DNA from: Pseudomonas sp. ICMP22404
GTDB taxonomy: Bacteria > Pseudomonadota > Gammaproteobacteria > Pseudomonadales > Pseudomonadaceae
Assembly (NCBI RefSeq): GCF_006227205.1
Contig: NZ_VCNG01000001.1
Location: 434,001-498,000, forward strand
Direction of reading: 5' to 3'
DNA: 64,000 nt
A model generated the notes under the pieces. That model did not search any database, was not told the DNA's origin, and saw nothing but the letters and a program-made list of their open reading frames with translations. Positions 10,250-19,183 of this stretch are shown piece by piece. The translations under genes and the position numbers were made by a program. Position 1 is the first letter of the stretch. Each line of letters begins with the position of its first letter.

Positions 10250-10339
10250 TGTGGGAGCGAGCCTGCTCGCGATGGCGGAATGGGCTTCAACACTGATGTG
10301 ACTGATCCACCGCTATCGCGAGCAGGCTCGCTCCCACAC
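10250..10339. repeat. REPIN between crc and the DUF4870 gene
   Basis: An inverted REP pair whose spacer differs from the 8567-8657 REPIN only by a 1-nt deletion and a substitution or two. The two near-identical copies bracket the pyrE-crc pair. Confidence 0.92.
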
Positions 10340-10356
10340 GGGCCATGCGTTGATCG

Positions 10357-10725
10357 TTATTTGATCAACCGCCAGGTAAACGGGTATCGGTACGGCTGCC
10401 CTTCATTGGCCTTGATCCCGCCGATGATGGTCAACACCAGCGCGCCGATGGCGATCAGCCCGAACAGGAAGAAGCCGATCACCACGATCATCAACAGGAA
10501 GCTGATAAGCGAGGCAATCGCCACGGTAATCTGGAAGTTCAGCGCTTCCTTGCCCTGGGCATCGATGAACGGATCGGACTCGCGCTTGATCTGCCAGAGC
10601 ACCAGCGGCCCGATCAGCGTACCGAACGGAATCACCAGGCCCGACAAGGCGGACAAGTGACAAAACATCGCCCATTGACGCGCCTCCCTGTCCGGCTGGG
10701 GCAGTAGCACTTGTTCATCACTCAT
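10357..10725 (-). CDS. DUF4870 domain membrane protein
   Basis: A 122-aa protein. After a polar N terminus (MSDEQVLLPQPDREARQWAM) it has a hydrophobic segment (about 25-45) containing SGLVIPFGTLIGPLVLW. Next comes the family signature QGKEALNFQITVAI (about 63-76), and then two close transmembrane helices to about 110. DUF4870 proteins (related to Tic20-like small membrane proteins) have no assigned function. I start at 10725, where GGAGAG sits 7 bp upstream. It follows rph by 29 bp on the same strand and is likely co-transcribed, the arrangement I recall as PA5333-PA5334. Confidence 0.9.
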   Translation of the reverse strand: MSDEQVLLPQPDREARQWAMFCHLSALSGLVIPFGTLIGPLVLWQIKRESDPFIDAQGKEALNFQITVAIASLISFLLMIVVIGFFLFGLIAIGALVLTIIGGIKANEGQPYRYPFTWRLIK

Positions 10726-10754
10726 GACGCTCTCCTTGTCTGAAGCGCTGTGGA

Positions 10755-11477
10755 TCAATCGGCCAGGGCGGCCTTTTGCAGTTCGAAAATTTCGCTCATG
10801 CCTTTCTTCGCCAGCTCCAGCATAGCGTTCAGCTCTTCAGGCTGGAACGGCGCGCCTTCGGCTGTGCCCTGGACTTCGATGAAGCCGCCAGCACTGGTCA
10901 TGACCACGTTCAGGTCGGTCTCGGCGGCGGAGTCTTCCAGGTAATCCAGGTCCAGCACCGGCTCGCCCTGATACATGCCTACGGACACCGCGCCGATCAT
11001 CTGCTTGAGCGGGTCGCCGCCCTTGAGGCCGCCGCGCTTCTTGATCACCTTCAAGGCGTCGACCAAGGCCACCATGGCACCGGTGATGGACGCGGTGCGG
11101 GTGCCGCCGTCGGCCTGGATCACATCACAATCGACGTACAGCGTCACGTCACCCAGCTTGGACATGTCCAGGGCAGCACGCAGCGAACGGCCGATCAGGC
11201 GCTGGATTTCCAGGGTGCGCCCGCCTTGCTTGCCACGGCTGGCCTCGCGCTGGTTCCGCTCACCGGTGGCGCGCGGCAGCATGCCGTATTCAGCCGTCAA
11301 CCAGCCCTGGCCCTGGCCCTTGAGGAACCGTGGCACGCCATTTTCGACGCTGACGGTGCAGATGACCTTGGTATCACCGAATTCGACCAGTACGGATCCC
11401 TCGGCGTGTTTGGTGTAGTTGCGGGTAATGCGGATCGAGCGGAGCTGATCGGCAGCGCGACCACTTGGACGTTTCAT
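10755..11477 (-). CDS. rph: Ribonuclease PH
   Basis: A 240-aa phosphorolytic 3'-5' exoribonuclease that trims tRNA precursors. It starts [20 protein letters not shown] and contains the RNase PH signatures [24 protein letters not shown] (here [20 protein letters not shown]), [18 protein letters not shown] and [17 protein letters not shown]. The phosphate-binding GGTRT and the catalytic Asp residues are intact, and the C terminus is full length, so it is not the truncated form of some E. coli K-12 strains. It is divergent from yicC. Confidence 0.97.
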   Translation of the reverse strand: MKRPSGRAADQLRSIRITRNYTKHAEGSVLVEFGDTKVICTVSVENGVPRFLKGQGQGWLTAEYGMLPRATGERNQREASRGKQGGRTLEIQRLIGRSLRAALDMSKLGDVTLYVDCDVIQADGGTRTASITGAMVALVDALKVIKKRGGLKGGDPLKQMIGAVSVGMYQGEPVLDLDYLEDSAAETDLNVVMTSAGGFIEVQGTAEGAPFQPEELNAMLELAKKGMSEIFELQKAALAD

Positions 11478-11753
11478 AGGGAACACCTGTACAGAGGACG
11501 GAAAACTGCCGGCATTATAAAGCCGCGAATCGTCCTAGGGCAGTTTAAAACGTCGCGACGCTTTGAAACCGCCGCGCCGCATGCCGCTCAAAGGCCCGCC
11601 CGACGGGTTGCAGCGCTTTGTCACAGGCACGGTTTGGGGGCACGCGCCTCACTGCGCTACAATCCTGCGCCTTTGCTGCCCGTCGGCTTTTTATCCACAG
11701 ACCCCAGGCGCCACGACCCCGGTCGTGCCCGGCCTGCATTGCGAGGAACCTCC

Positions 11754-12617
11754 ATGGTGCACAGCATGACCGCCTTCGCCCGCGTCGAAAAGGCCGGCGC
11801 CCAAGGCACCCTGAGCTGGGAACTGCGCTCGGTCAACAGCCGCTACCTGGAGCCGCACCTGCGCCTGCCCGAGTCCTTCCGCGACCTGGAAGGCGGCGTG
11901 CGCGAAGCACTGCGCCAGGGCCTGTCCCGGGGCAAGCTGGAATGCACCCTGCGCTTTACCGAAGAAAGCACCGGCAAGCCATTGCAAGTGAACCGCGAGC
12001 GCGCCGCGCAATTGGTGGCAGCGGCCGAAACCGTTGCCAGCCTGATCAAGAACCCCGCCGCCCTGAACCCGCTGGAAGTTCTGGCCTGGCCTGGCGTGCT
12101 GGTGGGCGATGCCAGCGATCCCCAGGCCCTGAACGCCGAGGCGCTGGCGCTGTTCAACCAGGGGCTCAAGGAACTCAAGGCCGGCCGTGAGCGCGAAGGC
12201 GCGGAACTGGCCCGGCTGATCAACGAGCGCCTGACCTCCATCGAAGAAGACGTGGCGACCCTGCGCGAACTGGTTCCGCAGATGCTCGCCACCCAACGCC
12301 AGAAAGTCCTGGATCGCTTCGCCGACATGAAGGCCGAGCTGGATCCGCAGCGCCTGGAACAGGAAATGGTCATGCTCGCGCAGAAAAGCGACGTGGCCGA
12401 AGAACTGGATCGCCTGAGTACCCACATCATCGAAGTCCGCCGGGTGCTCAAGTCCGGCGGTGCGGCCGGTCGCCGCCTGGACTTTCTGATGCAGGAACTC
12501 AACCGCGAAGCCAATACACTGGGCTCCAAAGCCTTCGACCCGCGCAGCACCCAGGCTGCGGTCAACCTCAAGGTGTTGATCGAGCAGATGCGCGAACAAG
12601 TGCAGAACATTGAGTAA
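11754..12617 (+). CDS. YicC family endoribonuclease
   Basis: A 287-aa protein starting MVHSMTAFARVEK, with the YicC N-terminal domain RSVNSRYLEPHLRLPE and the C-terminal DUF1732 domain ending LDFLMQELNREANTLGSK. E. coli YicC is a metal-dependent endoribonuclease acting on sRNAs such as RyhB, and the family is widespread. The C-terminal E-x2-RE-NT motif thought to act in metal binding is intact. gmk starts 12 bp after the stop, so the pair is probably co-transcribed. A longer frame through the divergent rph gene on this strand is not real. Confidence 0.93.
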   Translation: MVHSMTAFARVEKAGAQGTLSWELRSVNSRYLEPHLRLPESFRDLEGGVREALRQGLSRGKLECTLRFTEESTGKPLQVNRERAAQLVAAAETVASLIKNPAALNPLEVLAWPGVLVGDASDPQALNAEALALFNQGLKELKAGREREGAELARLINERLTSIEEDVATLRELVPQMLATQRQKVLDRFADMKAELDPQRLEQEMVMLAQKSDVAEELDRLSTHIIEVRRVLKSGGAAGRRLDFLMQELNREANTLGSKAFDPRSTQAAVNLKVLIEQMREQVQNIE

Positions 12618-12623
12618 GGCTAA

Positions 12624-13250
<627 letters not shown>

Positions 13251-13324
13251 CCGCCCCTTCCCAAAACCGCTGCAACGGCTTTACATTGGTACTTGCAGCG
13301 CGCCGAGGGGTTTGGTTAAAAAAT

Positions 13325-13354
13325 CAGCGCTTCCCTAAACGCTGGTGTTTTTTT
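13325..13354 (+). terminator. Putative terminator between gmk and rpoZ
   Basis: CAGCG...CGCTG around a 10-nt loop followed by a T-rich run. The stem is short (5 bp), so it may only attenuate transcription from gmk into rpoZ. Confidence 0.5.
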
Positions 13355-13417
13355 AAACTGTCGAGTCCGCTCGCCCAACCGGGCAGCGCGCATATCGCAT
13401 TCGCTCCGAGGAATACC

Positions 13418-13681
13418 ATGGCCCGCGTAACCGTTGAAGACTGCCTAGAACACGTGGAAAACCGCTTTGAGCTGGTCATGCTCTCTACCAAGCGTGCCCG
13501 TCAACTGGCCACCGGCGGCAAAGAGCCATTGGTCCAGTGGGAAAACGACAAGCCTACCGTGGTAGCGCTGCGTGAAATCGCCGAAGGCCTGATGAGCTAC
13601 GAGTTCATCGCCAACGCTGAAATCGTTGAAGACGAACCGCTGTTCGCAGCGTTCGAGGACGAGTCCAACGAGGCGGTCTAA
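13418..13681 (+). CDS. rpoZ: RNA polymerase omega subunit
   Basis: An 87-aa protein, [20 protein letters not shown], followed by [12 protein letters not shown], the omega signature. It promotes assembly of the RNA polymerase beta' subunit and forms part of the ppGpp site 1. GAGGAA lies 6-7 bp before the ATG. It precedes spoT by 60 bp, the standard gmk-rpoZ-spoT order. Confidence 0.98.
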   Translation: MARVTVEDCLEHVENRFELVMLSTKRARQLATGGKEPLVQWENDKPTVVALREIAEGLMSYEFIANAEIVEDEPLFAAFEDESNEAV

Positions 13682-13741
13682 ATCTATGCCTGGTCGACGT
13701 AGCACGGCGCGGGGTCACAGCAAACGGCAGGAGTCATCATC

Positions 13742-15847
13742 ATGCCGAGCATAGACGCCCTCGCCGATCGCTTATCGGCCTACCTCGGCACGGACCAGGT
13801 CAATCTGGTCCGCCGAGCCTACTTCTACGCCGAACAAGCCCACGACGGCCAACGCCGCCGCAGCGGCGAGGCGTATGTCACGCACCCGCTCGCGGTGGCG
13901 GGCATCCTTGCCGACATGCACATGGACCATCAGAGCCTGATGGCGGCCATGCTCCATGACGTGATCGAAGACACCGGCATTGCCAAGGAAGCGCTGCAAG
14001 CGCAGTTCGGCGAAACCGTGGCCGAACTGGTCGACGGGGTCAGCAAACTGACCCAGATGAACTTCGAGACCAAGGCCGAGGCCCAGGCCGAAAACTTCCA
14101 GAAAATGGCCATGGCCATGGCCCGCGACATTCGCGTGATCCTGGTCAAGCTCGCCGACCGCCTGCACAACATGCGCACCCTGGAAGTGCTGTCCGGCGAA
14201 AAACGCCGACGCATCGCCAAGGAAACCCTGGAAATCTACGCGCCCATCGCCAACCGCCTGGGCATGCATGCGATCCGCATCGAATTCGAAGACCTCGGCT
14301 TCAAGGCCATGCACCCGATGCGTTCGGCGCGCATCAACCAGGCCGTCAAGCGCGCCCGGGGCAACCGCAAGGAAATCGTCAACAAGATCGAAGAGTCTCT
14401 GAGCCACTGCCTGGCCATCGACGGCATCGAAGGCGAAGTCAGCGGGCGGCAGAAACACCTCTACGGCATCTACAAGAAAATGCGCGGCAAGCGCCGGGCC
14501 TTCAACGAGATCATGGACGTCTACGCGTTCCGGATCATCGTCGACAAGGTCGATACCTGCTACCGCGTGCTGGGTGCTGTGCATAATTTGTACAAACCGC
14601 TGCCGGGACGCTTCAAGGACTACATCGCGATTCCCAAGGCCAACGGCTACCAGTCGCTGCACACCACGCTGTTCGGCATGCACGGCGTACCGATCGAGAT
14701 CCAGATCCGTACCCGTGAAATGGAAGAAATGGCCAACAACGGCATCGCTGCCCATTGGCTGTACAAATCCAGCGGTGACGAACAACCCAAGAGCACCCAC
14801 GCTCGGGCCCGACAGTGGGTCAAGGGTGTGTTGGAAATGCAGCAGCGGGCCGGCAACTCCCTGGAGTTCATCGAGAGCGTCAAGATCGACCTGTTCCCGG
14901 ACGAGGTCTACGTCTTCACGCCCAAAGGCCGGATCATGGAGCTGCCCAAAGGCTCCACGGCGGTGGACTTCGCCTACGCGGTGCACACCGACGTCGGCAA
15001 CAGCTGCATCGCCTGCCGGATCAACCGTCGTTTGGCACCGTTGTCCGAACCGCTGCAAAGCGGCTCCACGGTGGAAATCGTCAGCGCCCCCGGTGCGCGG
15101 CCGAACCCGGCGTGGCTCAACTTCGTGGTCACCGGCAAGGCCCGCACCCACATCCGCCACGCCCTAAAGCTGCAACGCCGCTCCGAATCCATCAGCCTCG
15201 GCGAACGCCTGCTGAACAAGGTGCTGAACGGTTTCGACAGCTCGCTGGAAAAAGTCCCGGCCGAGCGCGTGCAAGCGATGCTCCAGGAATACCGCCTCGA
15301 ACTGGTCGAAGACCTGCTCGAAGACATCGGCCTGGGCAATCGCATGGCCTATGTCGTCGCCCGCCGCCTGCTGGGCGAAGGCGAACAACTGCCAAGCCCT
15401 GAAGGCCCACTGGCGATCCGCGGCACCGAAGGCCTGGTGCTCAGCTACGCCAAGTGCTGCACGCCGATCCCGGGCGACCCGATTGTCGGCCACCTGTCTG
15501 CCGGCAAGGGGATGGTGGTGCACCTGGACAACTGCCGCAACATCAGCGAAATCCGCCACAACCCGGAAAAATGCATCCAGCTCTCCTGGGCCAAGGATGT
15601 CACCGGCGAATTCAACGTCGAGCTGCGGGTCGAGCTGGAACACCAGCGTGGCCTGATCGCCCTGCTGGCCAGCAGCGTCAACGCCGCCGACGGCAACATC
15701 GAGAAAATCAGCATGGACGAGCGCGACGGCCGCATCAGCGTCGTCCAACTGGTGGTCAGCGTGCACGACCGCGTACACCTGGCCCGCGTGATCAAGAAAC
15801 TGCGAGCCCTGACCGGCGTTATCCGCATCACCCGCATGCGCGCATAA
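13742..15847 (+). CDS. spoT: Bifunctional (p)ppGpp synthase/hydrolase
   Basis: A 701-aa RelA/SpoT enzyme. Domains in order: HD hydrolase (about 20-180, with HDVIEDTGI near 77-85 and KLADRLHNMRTL), synthetase (about 230-350, with GRQKHLYGIYKKM and the conserved KANGYQSLHTT), TGS (about 390-450, VYVFTPKGRIMELPKGSTAVDFAY), a helical/zinc-finger part with CCTPIPGDPI, and a C-terminal ACT domain (about 625-700). The intact HD motif means it can degrade (p)ppGpp. It couples nutrient stress to transcription. Confidence 0.98.
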   Translation: MPSIDALADRLSAYLGTDQVNLVRRAYFYAEQAHDGQRRRSGEAYVTHPLAVAGILADMHMDHQSLMAAMLHDVIEDTGIAKEALQAQFGETVAELVDGVSKLTQMNFETKAEAQAENFQKMAMAMARDIRVILVKLADRLHNMRTLEVLSGEKRRRIAKETLEIYAPIANRLGMHAIRIEFEDLGFKAMHPMRSARINQAVKRARGNRKEIVNKIEESLSHCLAIDGIEGEVSGRQKHLYGIYKKMRGKRRAFNEIMDVYAFRIIVDKVDTCYRVLGAVHNLYKPLPGRFKDYIAIPKANGYQSLHTTLFGMHGVPIEIQIRTREMEEMANNGIAAHWLYKSSGDEQPKSTHARARQWVKGVLEMQQRAGNSLEFIESVKIDLFPDEVYVFTPKGRIMELPKGSTAVDFAYAVHTDVGNSCIACRINRRLAPLSEPLQSGSTVEIVSAPGARPNPAWLNFVVTGKARTHIRHALKLQRRSESISLGERLLNKVLNGFDSSLEKVPAERVQAMLQEYRLELVEDLLEDIGLGNRMAYVVARRLLGEGEQLPSPEGPLAIRGTEGLVLSYAKCCTPIPGDPIVGHLSAGKGMVVHLDNCRNISEIRHNPEKCIQLSWAKDVTGEFNVELRVELEHQRGLIALLASSVNAADGNIEKISMDERDGRISVVQLVVSVHDRVHLARVIKKLRALTGVIRITRMRA

Positions 15848-15881
15848 CCCCCAATAGCCCAGCCATTACAAGGAGTCATAC

Positions 15882-16262
15882 ATGACCAAAACCGTCATCA
15901 CCAGCGACAAGGCCCCGGCCGCCATCGGTACTTATTCCCAGGCGATCAAGGCGGGCAACACCGTGTACATGTCGGGCCAGATCCCCCTGGACCCGAAAAC
16001 CATGGAGCTGGTGGAAGGCTTCGAAGCCCAGACCGTACAGGTCTTCGAAAACCTCAAGGCCGTGGCCGAGGCCGCCGGCGGGTCGTTCAAGGACATCGTC
16101 AAGCTCAACATCTTCCTCACCGACCTGAGCCACTTCGCCAAGGTCAACGAGATCATGGGCAAGTACTTCGACCAGCCCTACCCTGCCCGCGCCGCCATTG
16201 GCGTAGCGGCCCTGCCAAAGGGCGCGCAGGTCGAGATGGATGCCATCCTGGTCATCGAGTAA
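15882..16262 (+). CDS. ridA: RidA family enamine/imine deaminase
   Basis: A 126-aa trimeric YjgF/RidA protein with [22 protein letters not shown] at the start and the carboxylate-binding Arg in [16 protein letters not shown]. It hydrolyses reactive 2-aminoacrylate-type enamines produced by PLP enzymes. It follows spoT by 34 bp, as in other Pseudomonas. Confidence 0.96.
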   Translation: MTKTVITSDKAPAAIGTYSQAIKAGNTVYMSGQIPLDPKTMELVEGFEAQTVQVFENLKAVAEAAGGSFKDIVKLNIFLTDLSHFAKVNEIMGKYFDQPYPARAAIGVAALPKGAQVEMDAILVIE

Positions 16263-16317
16263 CAAGGCCGGCGCAGCGTCCCCCGCTGCGCCGTTTTCGT
16301 TTTGAAAGGATTCCACC

Positions 16318-17058
16318 ATGCGCAAAGCGCTTGCTCTCCCGCTGCTCGCCCTCCTCCTGGCCGGCTGCGCCAGCGACCCTGCCGACCGTGACATCAGCGG
16401 CACCTGGATCAACCAGGCCGCCATCGACGCTGCCGCCAAGGGTGGCCCCCTGCGCGAAGCGCTGCAGGCCTATGGCCCCAACCTGGAATGGGACATCAAC
16501 ACCCGAGCCGGTCAGGCGCGCTACACCAACGGTTTTGAAAACGTCGAAGGCAAGTTGCTGGCCGAAGAAGACGGCCTGTGGAAAGTCGACATCTACGGCA
16601 GCGCCGCCAGCGAACTCAAGCGCGACGGCAACCAACTGAGCCAGGCCGCCACCGAGAACGAGCCACAGCAAGTATTCAACCGCGCACAAGTCCAGGTCCC
16701 AGAAGGTGCCCCCATCGGTGCCAGTTTCGAGCGAGCGCTGTACGCCGCCTACCTGGACGGCACCTGGAACATCGTCAACGGCCCCGGCCAAGGCGCCACC
16801 GTACAGTTCCAACCCGACGGCCAAGTCAGCGGCCTGCCGGGCGCCGACCGCTACGCCCTATGCCTGGCAGGCGACTGCGCCACCATGAGCAACGGCAACG
16901 ACACCATCTGGCTGCAGCAGAAAGGCCATGGGAATACTTGGATCTTTGCTCGCGATGGGAAGCAGCTGGAAATCTTCCAGACGGTGAATGCGTCGTTGGC
17001 GGATGAGATACCGTCGTATACGGCGGGGCCTCGGCAGTGGGTGTTGGAAAAGCAGTAG
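16318..17058 (+). CDS. Putative lipoprotein of unknown function
   Basis: A 246-aa protein with a clear lipoprotein signal, MRKALALPLLALLLAGC, where the lipobox LAGC puts the acylated Cys at 17. The mature part has two similar-looking beta-rich halves, each with a G-TWxx-N motif (SGTWINQAA at about 27 and DGTWNIVNGPG at about 144) and several Trp and Gly residues. I recognise no named domain. A hypothetical gene sits after ridA in P. aeruginosa too. It ends the conserved block; the variable region begins just after it. Confidence 0.8.
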   Translation: MRKALALPLLALLLAGCASDPADRDISGTWINQAAIDAAAKGGPLREALQAYGPNLEWDINTRAGQARYTNGFENVEGKLLAEEDGLWKVDIYGSAASELKRDGNQLSQAATENEPQQVFNRAQVQVPEGAPIGASFERALYAAYLDGTWNIVNGPGQGATVQFQPDGQVSGLPGADRYALCLAGDCATMSNGNDTIWLQQKGHGNTWIFARDGKQLEIFQTVNASLADEIPSYTAGPRQWVLEKQ

Positions 17059-17693
17059 CCTGCTCCCTCTGCACTAGCCCGCCGGCTTCAGCGGCGGGCG
17101 CCTCCGTCACCACGAAGCTCAGTGCCCACCAATTTGACCTTTCTGCCCACATGCCTCGGAGTGCTACAAAGCTAATTTGTAAGAGGCGCGCCCAACACAA
17201 TGACATCGGCTAACTTGTTCAACGCAAGGATAGTGATGTGCATACCCAGCTTGATGTCGACAGTTTTTAATCGATATCAAAATGGAAGTCGCCATTCGTA
17301 ATCTCTTCCCAGCTTTCCTGCCCGCGAGCAGGTCATTGAGGGCCATCGTTGCGCCTCCAGCGGCCGCTCTTGTGCTTTTTCTTCAGGCAAAAAAAAGCCC
17401 AGGACCGCCGAGCAGGTTCTAAAAATTACCTGCGAGCTGTACTGAGCTGTTGGTCAATTTTGGTCAACGTTGTCACCTCCGTCAACCCCGAATAACTGGA
17501 ATAACCAGATCATAGGAAACCAGAGATGACTGAACGGATTCGACCCGAAGCAGCCCTTCGCGGAAGGCTGCTATCGGCCAAAAGCGGACAGTGATAGAAA
17601 AATAAATCTGTCCCCTTTTCTGTAGTGTGGAATGCGGTTTATGGAGCGGCTTTTTAGGAACTCAAGAATAATTTGGACCAAGAAAAATAGGGG
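17059..17693. other. Left edge of the variable island, with gene debris
   Basis: No intact gene. On the minus strand, a good ribosome site (GGAGG, 7 bp before an ATG at 17346) starts MALNDLLAGRKAGKRL. After a frame change (about 17250-17290) the downstream sequence reads as a plausible hydrophobic C terminus (LGMHITILALNKLADV), so this looks like a decayed small gene. The phrase AAATAAATCTGTCCCCTTTT and a dispersed repeat occur near 17568-17620. Base composition drops from GC-rich to AT-rich across this stretch. Confidence 0.45.
17568..17593 (+). repeat. Dispersed short repeat, copy 1
   Basis: Contains GCTATCGGCCAAAAGCGGAC. The same sequence recurs with small changes at 20932-20961, 22374-22400 and, inverted, 24380-24405, always between genes of the island. 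Confidence 0.7.
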
Positions 17694-18560
17694 TTAGGAA
17701 TACTCGTCTTGGTATTCGCCGTTAATCTCAAGCAGGATCTCAAGAAAGGGACTATCAGGCAGGATTCGAATTTCTTGGGCTATATCATATCTTTTTACGA
17801 GTGAATACAAAGATCCCAGAGGGTCATCTAACCTAGCCTCATAAGCCCCATAAATTGAAATAAGAATAGCAGCCTCATCAGTCAGATGAGCCTTGACAAT
17901 ATCCGCATATACCCGCTCACTTCGTGTCGGATAGGGAGCCTCTTCAAGATTACCTATATAGGATGGGCCAATATCACCACCAGGGGCGTTATAAAAGTTA
18001 AACTTAAGGAGCTCCCTAGCTATATTAATATAGTTAATTACTTTCCGAAAAATAAAATAATGCTGATCACCACCGTCAGCAATACCCACTCCAGTTGCGG
18101 TAGCGTTCAAAAGCGTTTTTTCTATTATCGACTCATACAGAACGCTCGATTTGCTGATATCACTCAATAAGCGATTATGCTGATCAAGTAGTGCAAAAAA
18201 AGTGCCCTCAAACTGTTGTTTTATCTGCGTATTAGACTGCTCATCAAGCACTTCTTGCGTGCGCTCCTGCGCCTCTGCGGAACGCTGTAGCTCTCGCCTT
18301 GTTAACTCCAACTCCTTCCCTTGCAACACGATGGTTAAAAGCAAGGCGATCAACCCAAAAAAACTTAGAATCGGATTGAGGGTACCACCTAAATAGTCGC
18401 CAAACGTGCCCCAATCACCACGGTCCGCACTTAAAGAGTAGGCACCAAATTTGTAAAAGTAAAAAGAAAACACAGCAAACACTACTACGACAGCGCTACA
18501 AACAATTCCGTACAGAAGCTTTACCACTCCGTCAGCAGTTTGACTACTCTTCTTATCCAT
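17694..18560 (-). CDS. Putative phage abortive infection protein (AbiC-like membrane protein)
   Basis: A 288-aa protein with two transmembrane helices (about 13-36 and 60-80), separated by WGTFGDYLGGTLNPILSFFG, then a coiled coil (about 82-112, KELELTRRELQRSAEAQE) followed by QFEGTFFALLDQHNRLL. This run of features is the hallmark of the putative AbiC phage-resistance family (putAbiC, PF16872). The Lactococcus AbiC protein aborts phage infection; the mechanism of the Pseudomonas relatives is unknown. It is AT-rich relative to the flanking core genes and carries rarer codons, in line with horizontal acquisition. Function is inferred from family resemblance only. Confidence 0.72.
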   Translation of the reverse strand: MDKKSSQTADGVVKLLYGIVCSAVVVVFAVFSFYFYKFGAYSLSADRGDWGTFGDYLGGTLNPILSFFGLIALLLTIVLQGKELELTRRELQRSAEAQERTQEVLDEQSNTQIKQQFEGTFFALLDQHNRLLSDISKSSVLYESIIEKTLLNATATGVGIADGGDQHYFIFRKVINYINIARELLKFNFYNAPGGDIGPSYIGNLEEAPYPTRSERVYADIVKAHLTDEAAILISIYGAYEARLDDPLGSLYSLVKRYDIAQEIRILPDSPFLEILLEINGEYQDEYS

Positions 18561-18672
18561 ATGATATATTTCTCACTTCCATAAAAAAATACAAAATTTT
18601 GTAAGCTAGGCTCGTTCGCATGATGCACGACAATCCCACCACTGTTAATGCCTATTACACAACAATATTTTA

Positions 18673-18713
18673 GGGGCGACATAAGATGCCTGTAGGGCAT
18701 ACTTTATGCCGCC
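18673..18713. repeat. Long imperfect hairpin next to the tRNA remnant
   Basis: GGGCG-CATAA-ATGCC on the left pairs with GGGCAT-TTATG-CGCCC on the right around TGTA, with small bulges. A second, weaker hairpin (AAACC...GGGTTT) follows at about 18718-18747, and then the tRNA-Cys remnant. It could be a terminator or part of an attachment region. Confidence 0.5.
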
Positions 18714-18753
18714 CAATAAAACCGTAGACGCTAATCTACAGGGTTTCTAAGAG

Positions 18754-18800
18754 TGGAGACCGAGGTCGGAATCAAACCGGCGTAGGCGGATTTGCAATCC
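18754..18800 (-). other. Remnant of a tRNA-Cys 3' end (probable att scar)
   Basis: Read on the minus strand, 47 nt match the 3' part of tRNA-Cys(GCA): the anticodon arm GGATTGCAAATCC with anticodon GCA, the variable loop and T stem-loop GCCTACGCCGGTTTGATTCC, and the discriminator plus CCA end. It departs from the functional Pseudomonas tRNA at several acceptor-stem positions and in the T loop, and there is no 5' half, so it cannot make a tRNA. Such 3' fragments mark where an integrase inserted into a tRNA gene elsewhere, or where an element brought its own att copy. Confidence 0.75.
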
Positions 18801-18813
18801 ACAATATTTTACT

Positions 18814-18838
18814 TATCAATCAGTAGGTTGTATTGATA
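18814..18838. repeat. Inverted repeat beside the tRNA remnant
   Basis: TATCAAT and ATTGATA, perfect 7-bp arms separated by 11 nt, begin 14 bp beyond the tRNA-Cys fragment. It could be an integrase arm site or a small regulator site. Confidence 0.35.
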
Positions 18839-18939
18839 TAAATTCCGCAACACTGCTATTTTCGACCGAACGTAACCTAGGCAGGACAAGCATGCCTAGC
18901 TGGGTTGCGGAGCTTTTTTGGGCAACTCACTTATCCCCA

Positions 18940-19131
18940 CTACCCCAACGAAGTGCATTGAAGGACAGATCGATCTGGTTGAAAACATAGATCCACCGTA
19001 AGAACGTTCTCACGTTCGCCGGTTTTCAAGACTAATATGCAAAGCGGAAAGCCGCCATGAAGGAAGTAATTTTCGTTGCCATCAGGCACACTCCTCAAGC
19101 TATCAAATACGAATTGAACAGATTCTGTCAT
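18940..19131 (-). CDS. Small hypothetical protein
   Basis: A 63-codon open frame beginning MTESVQFVFDSLRSVPDG and containing FPLCILVLKTGEREN. A GGTGG stretch just before the ATG is a poor ribosome site. The composition looks protein-like, but I recognise no family, and it could be the tail of a decayed gene. It lies between the tRNA scar and the coiled-coil membrane protein. Confidence 0.3.
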   Translation of the reverse strand: MTESVQFVFDSLRSVPDGNENYFLHGGFPLCILVLKTGERENVLTVDLCFQPDRSVLQCTSLG

Positions 19132-19183
19132 CGCCACCTGATCAATCTGTCCTGAATCCTGTTATTACGATCTTTCGAACTAC

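Noticed and set aside
10776..12617. A 613-codon plus-strand frame
   Set aside because: Its first half is antisense to rph; only the part from 11754 (YicC) is a real gene.
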